A DNA stretch of 64,000 nucleotides from Uranotaenia lowii (taxonomy: Eukaryota; Arthropoda; Insecta; Diptera; Culicidae), in assembly GCF_029784155.1 (NCBI RefSeq), contig NC_073691.1, forward strand, positions 136,582,394 through 136,646,393, given 5' to 3'. How positions within the stretch are numbered: position 1 is the first letter of the stretch; every line of letters begins with the position of its first letter. The notes beneath the pieces were generated by a model. The model ran no database searches and was not told the DNA's origin. It saw nothing but the letters and a program-made list of their open reading frames with translations. Made by a program: the position numbers and the translations under genes. Positions 43,368-55,827 of the stretch are shown here, piece by piece.

Positions 43368-46067
43368 CACTAAACGTACGGGAGGCGGTCAAATGACGGT
43401 TTTCGAAATTTGAAGGATGATTACGCCTTATATAATTTTCTTTTCGCCAATTAAACGACAGGACTATTTTTATTCTCAAAATTCAAGTATTTTTGCGTTT
43501 TTAAATTTTTTCTAAGTGTTGTGGTTTTCGAATAACGCATGTGGTATACCTATTCATACCACGAGCGGTCAAATGACGGTTTACACTGTTTTCGCTAAAA
43601 CTTTCTTGTTTCTCAACTGATTTCTTTTATAGTTTATAGTTTTGAAAAGCTTATAACGTGTCTCAAATATGTTTCTTAGACAGTTTCCAGCAACAATCAA
43701 TTATTTTAAAGTTATTTTAAGTCCACGAATTTTTTTTTTGAAAAAACATGCTTCAGGAAAATTGCTATAAATCAGTTATTTAGTGCTCGAAAAAAATTTC
43801 ACTTAGTGCCTGAGAAAGCTGAAGTTTGAAGCTATATGCTGCACATACGGAAATTTTAATCAAATTTTTTTTAAGATCATGCCCATAAAACTCGTAAAAA
43901 AGTTGTGTAAAACCCGTACCTTTCACTCAATCAACCGCCAAAGCTGTTCCTGTCACAGTAGAGAAAATTTAAAAAAATGAATTGGAAAGGGGACGTAATT
44001 TGCCACATTTTGGCATCTTTAGACTTTGTGAAATACGAAATACATAATTTACGACGACTTTTCAAAGGTAGCTGTTTTTCGAACTTTATATCATTTTGGA
44101 TTTTCTGAGACAATTCCTACACTTAAGCTCAGCTTTGTACTGGATTTTGAGTATGTGTGGTGGTAGGTAATATCTCAAAGCTATTTTGCACACGAAGACG
44201 GATGAAAGGAAACGAAAAAACAAACGAGCATTCGCTCAAATTTTCTGGTTTTACTTTCAGTAGGGGAAAACTGTACAAGACGCATCAGCGGGGTAATATG
44301 GCCCATGTCAATCTTTCTCAAAAATACACTATCCTATGGCGTCTGATGATGTTTTTCTTCATTTTTATTGTAGCGAACAAGGTTTTTCATCATTTTTTAC
44401 ACGAAAAGTTCATTAAAACGACTTTGGTTCTTAGAAACAGAAGGATTAATTGAACCAACATGAAACTTGCTATTTTTCATGAATAACATATAAGGTTTTA
44501 TGGTAAACCAGCCTGCGCAATCTGATGAAACTACAGCTTATCGTTTTTCCACTCGTAAGCACTTTCGGAAGACTATAAATATTTTAAAGTATTTTACTAA
44601 CTTCTCACAAATTTTAACTTAAATCAGTCATATCGAAATTGGGGCAGAATGCCCACAAGACCACGTGTTTTACGTTCAAATTTTGAATGCTGATAACTTT
44701 TGAGAAAACCCGAATATAAAAACAAAATGCCATTTTTTTTATTTGCTGGCTCCCAAATTACGATAAGAATGCAAAATTCCAACAAATTTCGTCCTTGTTC
44801 GAGTTAAAAAGGTGCACCAATATTCGACTCGAAAAAGATATCCGCCGCCATGTTTGCCGCGATATCAGTCAAAAAATTAGATTTCGTTGCCTACCTGAAG
44901 GCGTTTTACCTATAAGGATGTAGAAAAGTGTATTTTCAAATGCGAAATTTTCGAAAAGTTTAGCATTAATAAATGAGTTTTTGCCAAAGTATGGTTGGTT
45001 TTTAAAAATACGATGCACATGTAATTAAACATTTGATGTTTCAGTTAAAACATTTCGTATAATCATTGTTCTTTGCTCACCACCCTTTCCATATGGTGCG
45101 TTCTGTCCACTTGTTTTGGCGTTCTACCCCACGGTTTGATTTCTGGGTGTTGAAGTTTTTTACAAAAATATAATCAAAATCGTGTTTCTATCATATCTTT
45201 TCTTTATGATAATACGTAAATTTGATCCCTGAATCATCGTAAACTTTCAATTTTGTTCTTAAATGATTGGTATCGCTGTAAATAACGATTATGAACTGGT
45301 GCGTCTTGTACAGTTTTCCCCTAATATATTTATTATATTTTTGTCAAGCATCGCACCGCCAATGTAGTTACCTACGTCACTAGAACCGGTATGAAATTTT
45401 CTTTCTTTTGCATATAATTTTTTTGCCTAAACCTTACGGTAACATACTCAAAATCCAGTGCAAAGCTGAATGCAGGAATTGTATCAAAAATCCGAATTGA
45501 TGAAATGTTCGAAAAACAGCTAACTTTGAAATTCGTCATAAATTATGTATTTCGAATTTAACAAAATCTAAAGATGCCAAAATGTGACAAATTACGTCAA
45601 CTTTCCAATTCATTTTTTGAAATTTTCTCTACTGTAACAGGAACAGCTTTGGCGGTTGATTGATTGAAAAGTACGGGTTTTACACAACTTTTTTACATTT
45701 TTCGGGGGCATGATCTTAAAAAAAATTTGATTAAAATTTCCGTATGTGCAGCATATAGCTTCAAACTTCAGCTTTCTCAGGCACTAAGTGAAATTTTTTT
45801 CGAGCACTAAATAACTGATTTATAGCAATTTTTCGAAAGCATGTTTTTCATAAAAAAATTCTTTGACTTAAAATAACTTTAAAATAATTGATTGTATCTG
45901 AAAACTGTTTGAGAAACATATTTGAGTTACATTATAAGCTTTTCAAAACTATAAACTATAATAGAAATCATTTGAGAAACAAGAAAGTTTTAGCGAAAAC
46001 AGTGTAAACCGTCATTTGACCGCTCGCGGTATGAATAGGTATATACATAGTGTCGGTATATTTAGTG
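43368..46067. mobile_element. Palindromic piggyBac-like non-autonomous element
   Basis: TTAA at 43364-43367 and 46068-46071 flank ends that both read CACTAAA inward. GCGGTCAAATGACGG occurs at 43384 and 43563 and inverted near 46008. The arms 43541-44155 and 45429-46045 are near-complementary over about 600 bases, so the element would fold into a very long hairpin. TTAA targets point to the piggyBac superfamily. No transposase is encoded. A TA-MITE sits at its centre. Confidence 0.8.
44263..45321. mobile_element. TA-MITE family C in the centre of the piggyBac-like element
   Basis: TA at 44261-44262 and 45322-45323 flank perfect inverted ends GGGGAAAACTGTACAAGACG over at least 20 bases. The 1059-base interior is AT-rich with no transposase. 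Confidence 0.85.
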
Positions 46068-46221
46068 TTAAATGGGACAAAAGTCGTACAATGTTATTTT
46101 GTTACGATTTTCATAAAAAGCGATTCGCAAGCACAATGAAGTAAAGGACATTTAGATGAAATAAAATATTTATTACGATTTATTTATTAAATGGTAAAAC
46201 GAAGTTTACCGGGTCAGCTAG

Positions 46222-48831
46222 TTTTATATGAAATGCAAAACCAAATTTAAACCAGGATTTCAAAGGCTATTTCCATTTCCAATTTCTCATGATTATTCGA
46301 ACTGAAATTTAAGAATCCTGAACTTAATACAGAATCCGAAATACAAAAATAGGAACACAATTTTCTCGATGGGAATTATGGGAATGGACCCTTCTAAATA
46401 AGTATAATTTAATTCAAAATTTAATATTCAGACCTGAATTTCTATGAACAAGTGAGAATATTTTTGAAAAAATTTAGTAGAATTTTGAATTTGTGATGGG
46501 TTTTTGAGGTTTTGGCATTAGTTTTTAGTCTAGAAAGTTACTCTTGATTAACCTTATTATATTATCATAATTTGGTTCTGAATTTAAAATTTTGAGTGTA
46601 GAGTAGTGAACCTCGACCCATAACCCCCCCCCCCCCCCTCCCGTTCCTACGGCCATGGCTAAAGTTAATCATATAACTTGAACTCAAGAGTTGATGTGGG
46701 GGAAGGAAGTAAATTAATTGGTCGATAACTTAAAGGCTTTGAAGCAATTTTTAGACTGGATACAACTAATAATCAAATCCAACTTAAGATATCGCATACA
46801 ATACTTCTAAACATCTGCAAGGATTCAAAGGAATAAATAAAGATGTAAAAATGATAATGTATTTAACTGAAACAATTATATCAACTGCAGTTTAAAAGTA
46901 ACCATTTTCTCAGTTTTCCGGGATAAGTTTTTTTTTATTTCTTTAATTGAAACCATTTTGCATTCTCTCTTGAGAAGAGAGAATTTAGTTAGAAAAACCT
47001 TAAGAAATTATTGCGAAGAAATTGTATAATATAGTAGGTATTAACAAGCAGCTTTAAAAAAAATCGCAATACTGGGACTTCTTCTAAGTAGTTTTTTTTA
47101 CATAAAACACTTCTATGTTCGTTGTATTTTCTTTATGGTTCAGACATATACGATTTGTTTAAACAGGAGGATGGATGTTAGTTCAGGAAAAGACAAACTA
47201 AATCCAACATTTCATACTCCAGACCGGAGCCGCTACAAGAGTGCATAGTTTACATACCTACGTCCTATCCTGTAATTATATTTTTTTTCTAGTCGTTTAC
47301 ACTTATTTGTCGCATCTCAACATTATATTTATTTGAATCTAAATTATTCAGCTCGGAAAAATCGTGACTGGCTCATTTATGAATACATTTCATTATATCC
47401 AGATAATACACCGTGAAAGCCCGATTTCGCGAAAGTCAAAAATAACAAAAAAAAGACTCTTATGAAAGCATTGATAAAATTACACATCTTGTCAATTATG
47501 CATTTCTATTCAATTTTGACCACTCTTGAAAAAAAAAAATTAAAAATCAAGCTTGAGAAGCCTCATAAATATTTTAGTGTGGATCAAAGTGTGCGTTCCC
47601 AAATTTAATACAACAAAGGACATTTCAGAATTTTGGTTCCAAATCTAAATTATAGTGTAATTATCTGGACTTATAAGACGAAAAATTGAATTACTTCAAT
47701 AAAATTTAAAGTTCACCAACTTTTTCATTCTTTCAAAATAGAAATTGAAATGAAAACAAAAACGAATGAAAACTACCATCAGTGTAGGGAATTGTTGAAG
47801 CTTGCTAGAAGTTTTTGAAGTTCGATAAAAATGCTTAAAGTTTTCAACAACGGTGTTTCTGTCGTACATTTTTTTCTCGAAAAAGTGTCATCAAAAATGC
47901 TTTTAATTTAATTCTCAGCAGATCACTAATACTTTACATTAACTTTTCGTGTTTTAGAGGCCCATCTTGTTTAGGACGGGAAGAATGATTTATTCTCAAA
48001 CATGAATTGAAGATTAAACAGTTGTTTTTACAGACTAACTAAACGGGGTGAATCGTGATGTAAATGTCTTTAGTATGCAACAAAAATTTTATTTAAACTT
48101 ACAACTTAGGTATTTTAAGTGAATCAGTACACAATACATCTTTCAAAAAATGTTTACCTGTTTGAATTTTAAAATACAGTAAAATAAAGACGCTTCCACT
48201 TCACTAAGTCAAAAGCTCTGAGTAGCTTCAATTCCGGTTAAATTTGGGTGTGTCTTTTTTAAACCAATTCATAACTATTGTAATTTGTAAGTTTTTAGAT
48301 TAACTGGCGTACTCTTTCGTTGAATTGTTGTCATTTGCGAACTTTTTTTTCATATTGTAGTCATAAGTTGACATATCGTCAACGAAGCTTTTTTCGCCAA
48401 AAGAGAATGAGAGTGGCCCAACACCGAGAAAAACAACGAAACCATTGCTCTACGTTTTTTTAAGCTTATGGTCTTTCGTGCGATGATTTTTCCCTCAATG
48501 TTGTTCTTATTGGATTTGTTGATAAGCGTAGGCAGACATCAGCGCAATAGTTTCTGTGCTCGACAAAAGGTGGCGCTCGTTGCTTCTGCGTAGAATACCG
48601 AAGGTTTCAAACAAAATGTTTGCGCCTTTGGATCACATGCTTTGAGACAACGGAAAATCTGACTTTCTAACGGCTGGGCGTAGCGAATATATTGTCAGTA
48701 TGTACATATTTGCATAAAATAGATCGATTTATTACTTATAACACAGATGAACAGAAAGACAGTATTCTTTCTGATTTATGAATGACACACTTATAATAAT
48801 TTGGTTTATGTTTTCGACCGGGAATTATACA
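46222..48831. other. Intergenic, nothing recognised
   Basis: AT-rich. A C run of about 17 bases lies near 46625-46641. No frames longer than about 60 codons and no inverted ends were recognised. Confidence 0.45.
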
Positions 48832-48833
48832 TA

Positions 48834-49808
48834 GGGGAGAGTGGGGATACTTGATCCCCTTTTCTTATTTTCACCATATCTTTTTGGAAAAATTCAGCAA
48901 CTCGCCGCCTTTGACATTTTCTGACAGCTTGTAACTTCAAGTTTCTATGCTCCTAAAATTAGAACGATACTTGAACCCGTTGATGAACTAGAAGCATTTT
49001 CGTGGGAGTAAAAAAAATGCGATTTTTCTGAAGTTAGGGGAGACTTGATCCCCTATTGAAGGAGACTTGATCTTTTATTTAGGAAGCTCTAATCCTTGTA
49101 TAAAAATCAAACAAAACACCAAAATAGAATGTTTATTGATTGTTTTGGTCATGTTTGTTCTCATTTCACAATTTATAGCAGACATAAGAAGAAAATTCTA
49201 TAACTTTGTCTCAACGCTAAAAACATTGCATACTTAAAGGCGCTATTTTTTATAATTATGAGAAAATTAATTATTTTTGCTCTTTTCTTCAGACAATTGT
49301 TTGATAAATATTATTTTTTGGATAAATATTAGTAATTTCGTGATCAGCAATCAAAACGATCAATTCAGAAGAAGAATATGCCGTTTGGAAGGGGGATCAA
49401 TTGTACCCAACTCTAGGGGATCAATTGTACCCATAATAAACATTTTAGAAAAAGTTTTCTGTAAAAAGTTGAGAGATTTCCATTGCTTTGAAAATATGGC
49501 ATTATGAAGTTCATTTTACGCTCGAACGATTGATACATTGGAACAAATATTTTTTTCATAACATTCCCATGTAAGGAACATTTTAAAGTGATGAAAAAAG
49601 ATCTTCAAATTACATTTTGTGAAATTTTTCAAACAAAGTTCAATTACTCAAACAATTATTTTGTTAAAAATTTTTAAACTACAAGCATTGTTATTTTGCT
49701 CATTTTGGCACATTTTTCTAGAACATTTGATCTTATTAAGACATTCTAGTTTCGAGATATAGCTAAGGAATCAAGTATCCCCAGGGATCAAGTATCCTCA
49801 TTCTCCCC
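48834..49808 (-). mobile_element. TA-MITE family A, copy 3 (reverse orientation)
   Basis: 975 bases flanked by TA (48832-48833, 49809-49810), the reverse complement of copy 2 with only scattered differences. The empty Helitron site is preserved. Confidence 0.9.
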
Positions 49809-50030
49809 TATACCTAGTAATTTTTACGGTTTATTCGTTCTTGGTAGTTGATCATACACCGGTGGTTTTTGAATTACTCGATGTTTCGACCAAATCATAC
49901 AAGACCGAAAAAAGGAAACCTAAAAATACTTATAGAAATTTGATACGAAACTGACAGTCTGAAAGTGGAAAGCAATCAAGAATTGAAAGGAATTGTACAA
50001 CAAATTTTGGACTTGGCGAAGAATACAATA

Positions 50031-50530
50031 CAGACTCCGTTCGTTTTTGGCAACATTCGATTTTGGCAACATTCGATTTTGGCAACATCCGTTTTTGGCA
50101 CATGTGCCAAAATCGAACGGTTTTAGAAATAACATTACCTTTTAGTTTTCTCTATAACCGGACCAATTAAATTTTGATAAACATCATAAATACGTTTTTA
50201 CTTTCTGAAATGGTGATGAAATACAACAACAAAACAATTTTTTTTAAATTTATAAAGTACTCAAAAATGACCAAAGGGTGAAAAATTCAAAAAGTTTAAA
50301 AACAAATACAAACAAAAGACTATAAAGGACAAAAAACATCTAAAAAACTAAATAAAAAATGACTTAAATGGTCGGAAATTGACTAAAAATAACGTTAATG
50401 ATAATAATGATAGTTATTTTTTAAAAATAAGAGAAAAAAATTTAAGAAAAAAATTCCGTTAGATTTTGGCAACATTCGATTTTGGCAACACAAAATTTTC
50501 GGGCATGTTGCCAAAATCGAACGGAGTCAG
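50031..50530. mobile_element. TA-MITE family D with TTTTGGCAACATTCGA direct repeats
   Basis: TA at 50029-50030 and 50531-50532 flank inverted ends CAGACTCCGTTCG and, on the other strand, CTGACTCCGTTCGATTTTGG. Next to the left end TTTTGGCAACATTCGA or a close variant occurs three times in tandem, and next to the right end twice more, with the inverted form also present at both ends (TGCCAAAATCGAACGG). Confidence 0.75.
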
Positions 50531-50742
50531 TATAACGTTAAAATAAAATACCTATGTTAAAATATGAATTAAAGAATAGAAATGAATGCAGGAGAATGAC
50601 AAACTCTGAAAAATGCATTAATAAAAAATTAATGGAGTAAGAAGGAGAGAGAGAAAACAGAAGAAAAAAATGAAAATTAAAAATGAAAAAGAATTAAAAA
50701 TAATGAAGAAGAATTGAAAAATGAAGGTGAACAAAGCAGAAT

Positions 50743-53131
50743 AAAGAAGAATGAAGAAGAATGAAAAAGAATTAAGAAGAATGAAGAAGAATGAAGAAGA
50801 ATGAAGTAGAATGAAGAAGAATGAAGAAGAATGAAGAAGAATGAAGAAGAATGAAGAAGAATGAAGAAGAATGAAGAAGAATGAAGAAGAATGAAGAAGA
50901 ATGAAGAAGAATGAAGAAGAATGAAGAAGAATGAAGAAGAATGAAGAAGAATGAAGAAGAATGAAGAACAATAAAGTAGAATGAAGAAGAATGAAGAAGA
51001 ATGAAGAAGAATGAAGAAGAATGAAGAAGAATGAAGAAGAATGAAGAAGAATGAAGAAGAATGAAGAAGAATGAAGAAGAATGAAGAAGAATGAAGAAGA
51101 ATGAAGAAGAATGAAGAAGAATGAAGAAGAATGAAGAAGAATGAAGAAGAATGAAGAAGAATGAAGAAGAATGAAGAAGAATGAAGAAGAATGAAGAAGA
51201 ATGAAGAAGAATGAAGAAGAATGAAGAAGAATGAAGAAGAATGAAGAAGAATGAAGAAGAATGAAGAAGAATGAAGAAGAATGAAGAAGAATGAAGAAGA
51301 ATGAAGAAGAATGAAGAAGAATGAAGAAGAATGAAGAAGAATGAAGAAGAATGATGAAGAATGAAGAAGAATGAAGAAGAATGAAGAAGAATGAAGAAGA
51401 ATGAAGAAGAATGATGAAGAATGAAGAAGAATGAAGAAGAATGAAGAAGAATGAAGAAGAATGAAAAAGAATGAAGAAGAATGAAGAAGAATGAAGAAGA
51501 ATGAAGAAGAATGAAGAAGAATGAAGAAGAATGAAGAAGAATGAAGAAGAATGAAGAAGAATGAAGAAGAATGAAGAAGAATGAAGAAGAATGAAGAAGA
51601 ATGAAGAAGAATGAAGAAGAATGAAGAAGAATGAAGAAGAATGAAGAAGAATGAAAAAGAATGAAGAAGAATGAAGAAGAATGAAGAAGAATGAAGAAGA
51701 ATGAAGAAGAATGAAGAAGAATGAAGAAGAATGAAGAAGAATGAAGAAGAATGAAGAAGAATGAAGAAGAATGAAGAAGAACGAAGAAGAATGAAGAAGA
51801 ATGAAGAAGAATGAAGAAGAATGAAGAAGAATGAAGAAGAATGAAGAAGAATGAAGAAGAATGAAGAAGAATGAAGAAGAATGAAGAAGAATGAAGAAGA
51901 ATGATGAAGAATGAAGAAGAATGAAGAAGAATGAAGAAGAATGAAGAAGAATGAAGAAGAATGAAGAAGAATGAAGAAGAATGAAGAAGAATGAAGAAGA
52001 ATGAAGAAGAATGAAGAAGAATGAAGAAGAATGAAGAAGAATGAAGAAGAATGAAGAAGAATGAAGAAGAATGAAGAAGAATGAAGAAGAATGAAGAAGA
52101 ATGAAGAAGAATGAAGAAGAATGAAGAAGAATGAAGAAGAATGAAGGAGAATGAAGAAGAATGAAAAAGAATGAAGAAGAATGAAGAAGAATGAAGAAGA
52201 ATGAAGAAGAATGAAGTAGAATGAAGAAGAATGTAGAAGAATGAAGAAGAATGAAGAAGAATGAAGAAGAATGAAGAAGAATGAAGAAGAATGAAGAAGA
52301 ATGAAGAAGAATGAAGAAGAATGAAGAAGAATGAAGAAGAATGAAGAAGAATGAAGAAGAACGAAGAAGAATGAAGAAGAATGAAGAAGAATGAAGAAGA
52401 ATGAAGAAGAATGAAGAAGAATGAAGGAGAATGAAGAAGAATGAAAAAGAATGAAGAAGAATGAAGAAGAATGAAGAAGAATGAAGAAGAATGAAGTAGA
52501 ATGAAGAAGAATGATGAAGAATGAAGAAGAATGAAGAAGAATGAAGAAGAATGAAGAAGAATGAAGAAGAATGTAGAAGAATGAAGAAGAATGAAGAAGA
52601 ATGAAGAAGAATGAAGAAGAATGAAGAAGAATGAAGAAGAATGAAGAAGAATGAAGAAGAATGAAAAATAATGAAGAAGAATGAAGAAGAATGAAGAAGA
52701 ATGAAGAAGAATGAAGAAGAATGAAGAAGAATGAAGAAGAATGAAGAAGAATGAAGAAGAATGAAGAAGAATGAAGAAGAATGAAGAAGAATGAAGAAGA
52801 ACGAAGAAGAATGAAGAAGAATGAAGAAGAATGAAGAAGAATGAAGAAGAATGAAGAAGAATGAAGAAGAATGAAGAAGAATGAAGAAGAATGAAGAAGA
52901 ATGAAGAAGAATGAAGAAGAATGAAGAAGAATGAAGAAGAATGAAGAAGAATGGAGAAGAATGAAGAAGAATGAAGAATAATGAAGAAGAATGAAGAAGA
53001 ATGAAGAAGAATGAAGAAGAATGAAGAAGAATGAAGAAGAATGAAGAAGAATGAAGAAGAATGAAGAAGAATGAAGACGAACGCAGAAAAATAAAATAAA
53101 AACATAGAAGAATGAAGAAGAATGAAGAAGA
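50743..53131. repeat. Minisatellite, ~235 copies of the 10-bp unit ATGAAGAAGA
   Basis: From 50771 to about 53076 every unit starts in the same 10-base register: I found substitutions (ATGATGAAGA, ACGAAGAAGA, ATGAAAAAGA, ATGAAGGAGA, ATGTAGAAGA, ATGAAGTAGA) but no insertion or deletion. The ends (50640-50770 and 53077-53131) are degenerate. A marker series (AAGGAGA, AAAAAGA, AAGTAGA) at 52141/52161/52211 recurs at 52421/52441/52491, a shift of exactly 280 bases. All three minus-strand frames stay open because the unit has no stop on that strand; they read the same SSSFFFILLH decapeptide and are not a gene. Confidence 0.97.
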
Positions 53132-54700
53132 ACTTTACATACTAGAAAAAGTGAAATAAATTCTAGCAGGCACTTAAGGCCAGACAACACTGTAATCTGC
53201 ATATTTGGTGCAGATATTGTTCTCAAATTTTACATATCTTTTAGTCGAGTCAAACTTATCAATCAAGTACGTTCCGCAGAAAATGTAACGAATGTGTTAT
53301 TAGCGGTATCTTTTACACGATAACATCCAGAAGTCTAAAGAGCTCATAAACACGATCATTAAAGAACGGTGATCGGCTGAAAAATAAGGGTATAGGCATT
53401 ATTGTTGAAACTTACCTAGTGCCGAGATGCTGACAAATTTATTCGATTGCTGTTAAATTAAGCTTGTTAAGAATGCAAATTTCCTTCTATATACTTTGAA
53501 ACAAAAAATAAGACGTACCTGAGTGAAAACCCAATACCGGAAAGTTACTTTGTACGCGCTACTGAGCGGTCTTATCAATTCAGTTATCGGCAATCTTTTA
53601 CATTCTTCCTGTGCGCTCTCCAATGAAAGTTGAGCACACGGTTGGGACAGCAATGGAAGGATTTGTTATGCCCCTCGTCATTAGCCTGATTATTATGATT
53701 AAGCGCTTTTGGCCTTTGCTTTATTCTTTGTCATTTCTATTTTAAATTTCGTAATGTTTTTTGAGTTTTTTTTAATTTAGAAAACTTATTTATTATATGA
53801 TTTTTTTGTTATTTGAAAACTTATTTAGCGAAACATTTGTGCAACTCAAAATTTTCTTTTAAATCATCTATTTTTTAAAATTAAAGTTTGTTTTTTTTAA
53901 TTTTTTTACAACTGATGATAAGTCAACTGCCATAGCTTTAAAATGGCTGCTTTATTAAAACCAAGAAAACAGTTCCGTACCGGAACAGACGGCTAATGAT
54001 ATATAATATCATATTTTATTACATACACATTCTTATTATATTTTCCGCCGCGAAAGACCCTCTTAATATCACAGAGCGGCAACACGACAGTCTATAGCAT
54101 TACCTATGTGACAGTGTGGAAGTTCTCAATTTTTTAATTTTTATTGGAAAATTATAGGCTTCATGCTGCTACTTGCGAAGACATTTATTGGTCCCGGATT
54201 GCCGTAATAGGACGCATGTTCGTTCAAACGATGCAAGCGTTCAGGCAGTGCAGTGTAGGCACTCTGTTTAACATGGGTGTAAAATGTTGCACCTTGACAA
54301 AAGTCTTTTGTACATTAATGCTTCTGACGTGTCTGTTCAGGATATAAGCACATCACGCTGTATGTACTGAGTGATTATTTTTAAACATCTTCTTTCTATA
54401 TGTTAGCTTCCAGACAAAGCTCAATCGTTGTTCCTGTATTGAAAAAAATATATAATGGATGAGATATAACATCCTAAAAACGCCTTATCTGGGTAGTTTG
54501 GAAATTTTACATAACAGTGCAACACTTCAATTGGAAAAATACTCTTTGCTAGTTTTAAACACGCATGACGAATGAATAAACTATCCAAAGGTTTTTTTTT
54601 ATACCACATCAAAGTTTTTACTTCTTCGAAAGTTTTACTCAAAAAACTGATAATTGTAATTGACTGATATGTTTCGAAAATATCTTTTTATTTGGTTCAT
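53132..54700. other. Intergenic, nothing recognised
   Basis: Unique AT-rich DNA between the minisatellite and mariner copy 4. Frames of 66-73 codons on both strands have no motif. Confidence 0.4.
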
Positions 54701-54701
54701 A

Positions 54702-55827
54702 AGAAGTGTATCGAAAATTAACTATAAACATATTTGGGCCTTCTACTTACTAACGCGTGAACGCGCACAACTGTGCTCACCTGTATGTAGCATCTTGATC
54801 TGTCAAGAGTGAACCAGCTCTTTGTTTACGTTTGAAACATTCGTTCGGGGAACACTATACGTTCGATGATTTTCCAGGAAGAGGCAGAAAACCAGGACCA
54901 TCTGAGCAAATATGGACCGTGAGGTCAACCTCATCAACCAGAATCAATCGATGTCCATACGGGATTTGGCGAAAAAAGCTGGGACATCGATCGGAATGGT
55001 ACAGCGGATCAAGAAGCGGAACGACCTGAAGACATACAAGAAGCAGAAAGTGTCCAAACAAACGGCTGAACAAGCTGTATATTCGGATTTTGCAGAAGTC
55101 AGAAGCGTACATAATCATAGACGATGAAACTTATATAAAAGAGGATTCCAGTACTCTTCCGGGACCACAATTCTACACTGCAGCTATTTGGAAGGATGTG
55201 AGTGACCACGAGAAGTCGATTGAGGTGGAAAAATTTGGCCAGAAAGTGTTTGTGTGGCAGGCAATCTGCTCCTGCGGATTGAATTCGGCGAGTTTCTTTA
55301 CAAAAGGAACAATAAATGCCGATATCTACCAAATGAAGTGTTTGCAGAAAAGGTTGCTGCCACTATAGAAGAAACATACAACTCCACCATTGTTCTGGCC
55401 GGATTTGGAGTCAGCCCACTACGCTAAATCCACTCTTAGATGGTTTGAGGATAACAATGTAGATTTCGTTGAGAAAGATATTGACCCACCAAACTGCCCC
55501 TAGCTTCGCCCCATAGAACGATATTGAGCTATCGTCAAGAGAGTTTTCAGGAAGGATGGTAAGGCCAATAGGACCATGGCGGTTTTCAAGAAAAAATGGA
55601 ATGCTACGGCAAAGAAGTGTGATCAATCAGCTGTACAAAACCTAATGAAATGCGTCAAGTCGTAAGTCCGAGAATATTACCAAAAATTACTTTTTTACTC
55701 GTATTTCTTTATAAACTGAAAGAATAAGCTTTTTAAAGCACTTCCATACTGTTTCTTTTTTTGAATCATCAATGAAATCAATAAAATGAAGAAAAAATAT
55801 GTTTAGATTTATTTTCGATACACTCCT
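54702..55827 (+). mobile_element. ITmD37E-type Tc1/mariner element, copy 4 (dead)
   Basis: Inverted ends AGAAGTGTATCGAAAATTAA and, on the other strand, AGGAGTGTATCGAAAATAAA. A different subfamily from copies 1-3, with an AAGTGTATCG rather than AAGGGTG end. Confidence 0.8.
54832..55665 (+). pseudogene. Transposase pseudogene, ITmD37E type
   Basis: The N-terminal part is incomplete (GRGRKPGPSEQIW-like linker). Then come NLINQNQSMSIRDLAKKAGT (second helix-turn-helix), IIIDDETYIKEDSSTLPGPQ, VFVWQAICSCGLNS, MKCLQKRLLPL-stop-KK, FWPDLESAHYAKSTLRWFED and, after one stop, LRPIERY-stop-AIVKRVFRK. Thirty-seven residues separate the Asp of PDLES from the Glu of RPIERY. All three acidic positions are kept, but at least three stops and frameshifts kill the gene. 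Confidence 0.8.

Larger units (their letters stand above)
43190..46221 (+). mobile_element. Non-autonomous Helitron carrying nested elements
   Basis: It starts TCTTCTTATATATAAAAATG after an A, ends CCGGGTCAGCTAG at 46221 and is followed by T. These termini match the minus-strand Helitron at 21676-23527. Of its 3032 bases, 2700 belong to a nested piggyBac-like element, so the Helitron itself was about 330 bases. The exact 5' base is uncertain by a few positions. Confidence 0.75.

Noticed and set aside
43541..46045. MicroRNA precursor
   Set aside because: The hairpin arms are hundreds of bases long and belong to a transposable element; this is not a miRNA-type structure.
50677..53226. Very long minus-strand open frames (up to 849 codons) across the minisatellite
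   Set aside because: The 10-base unit has no stop in any minus-strand frame, so all three frames are open by construction. The product is a Ser-Phe-Leu repeat with no domain, start context or conserved ends.
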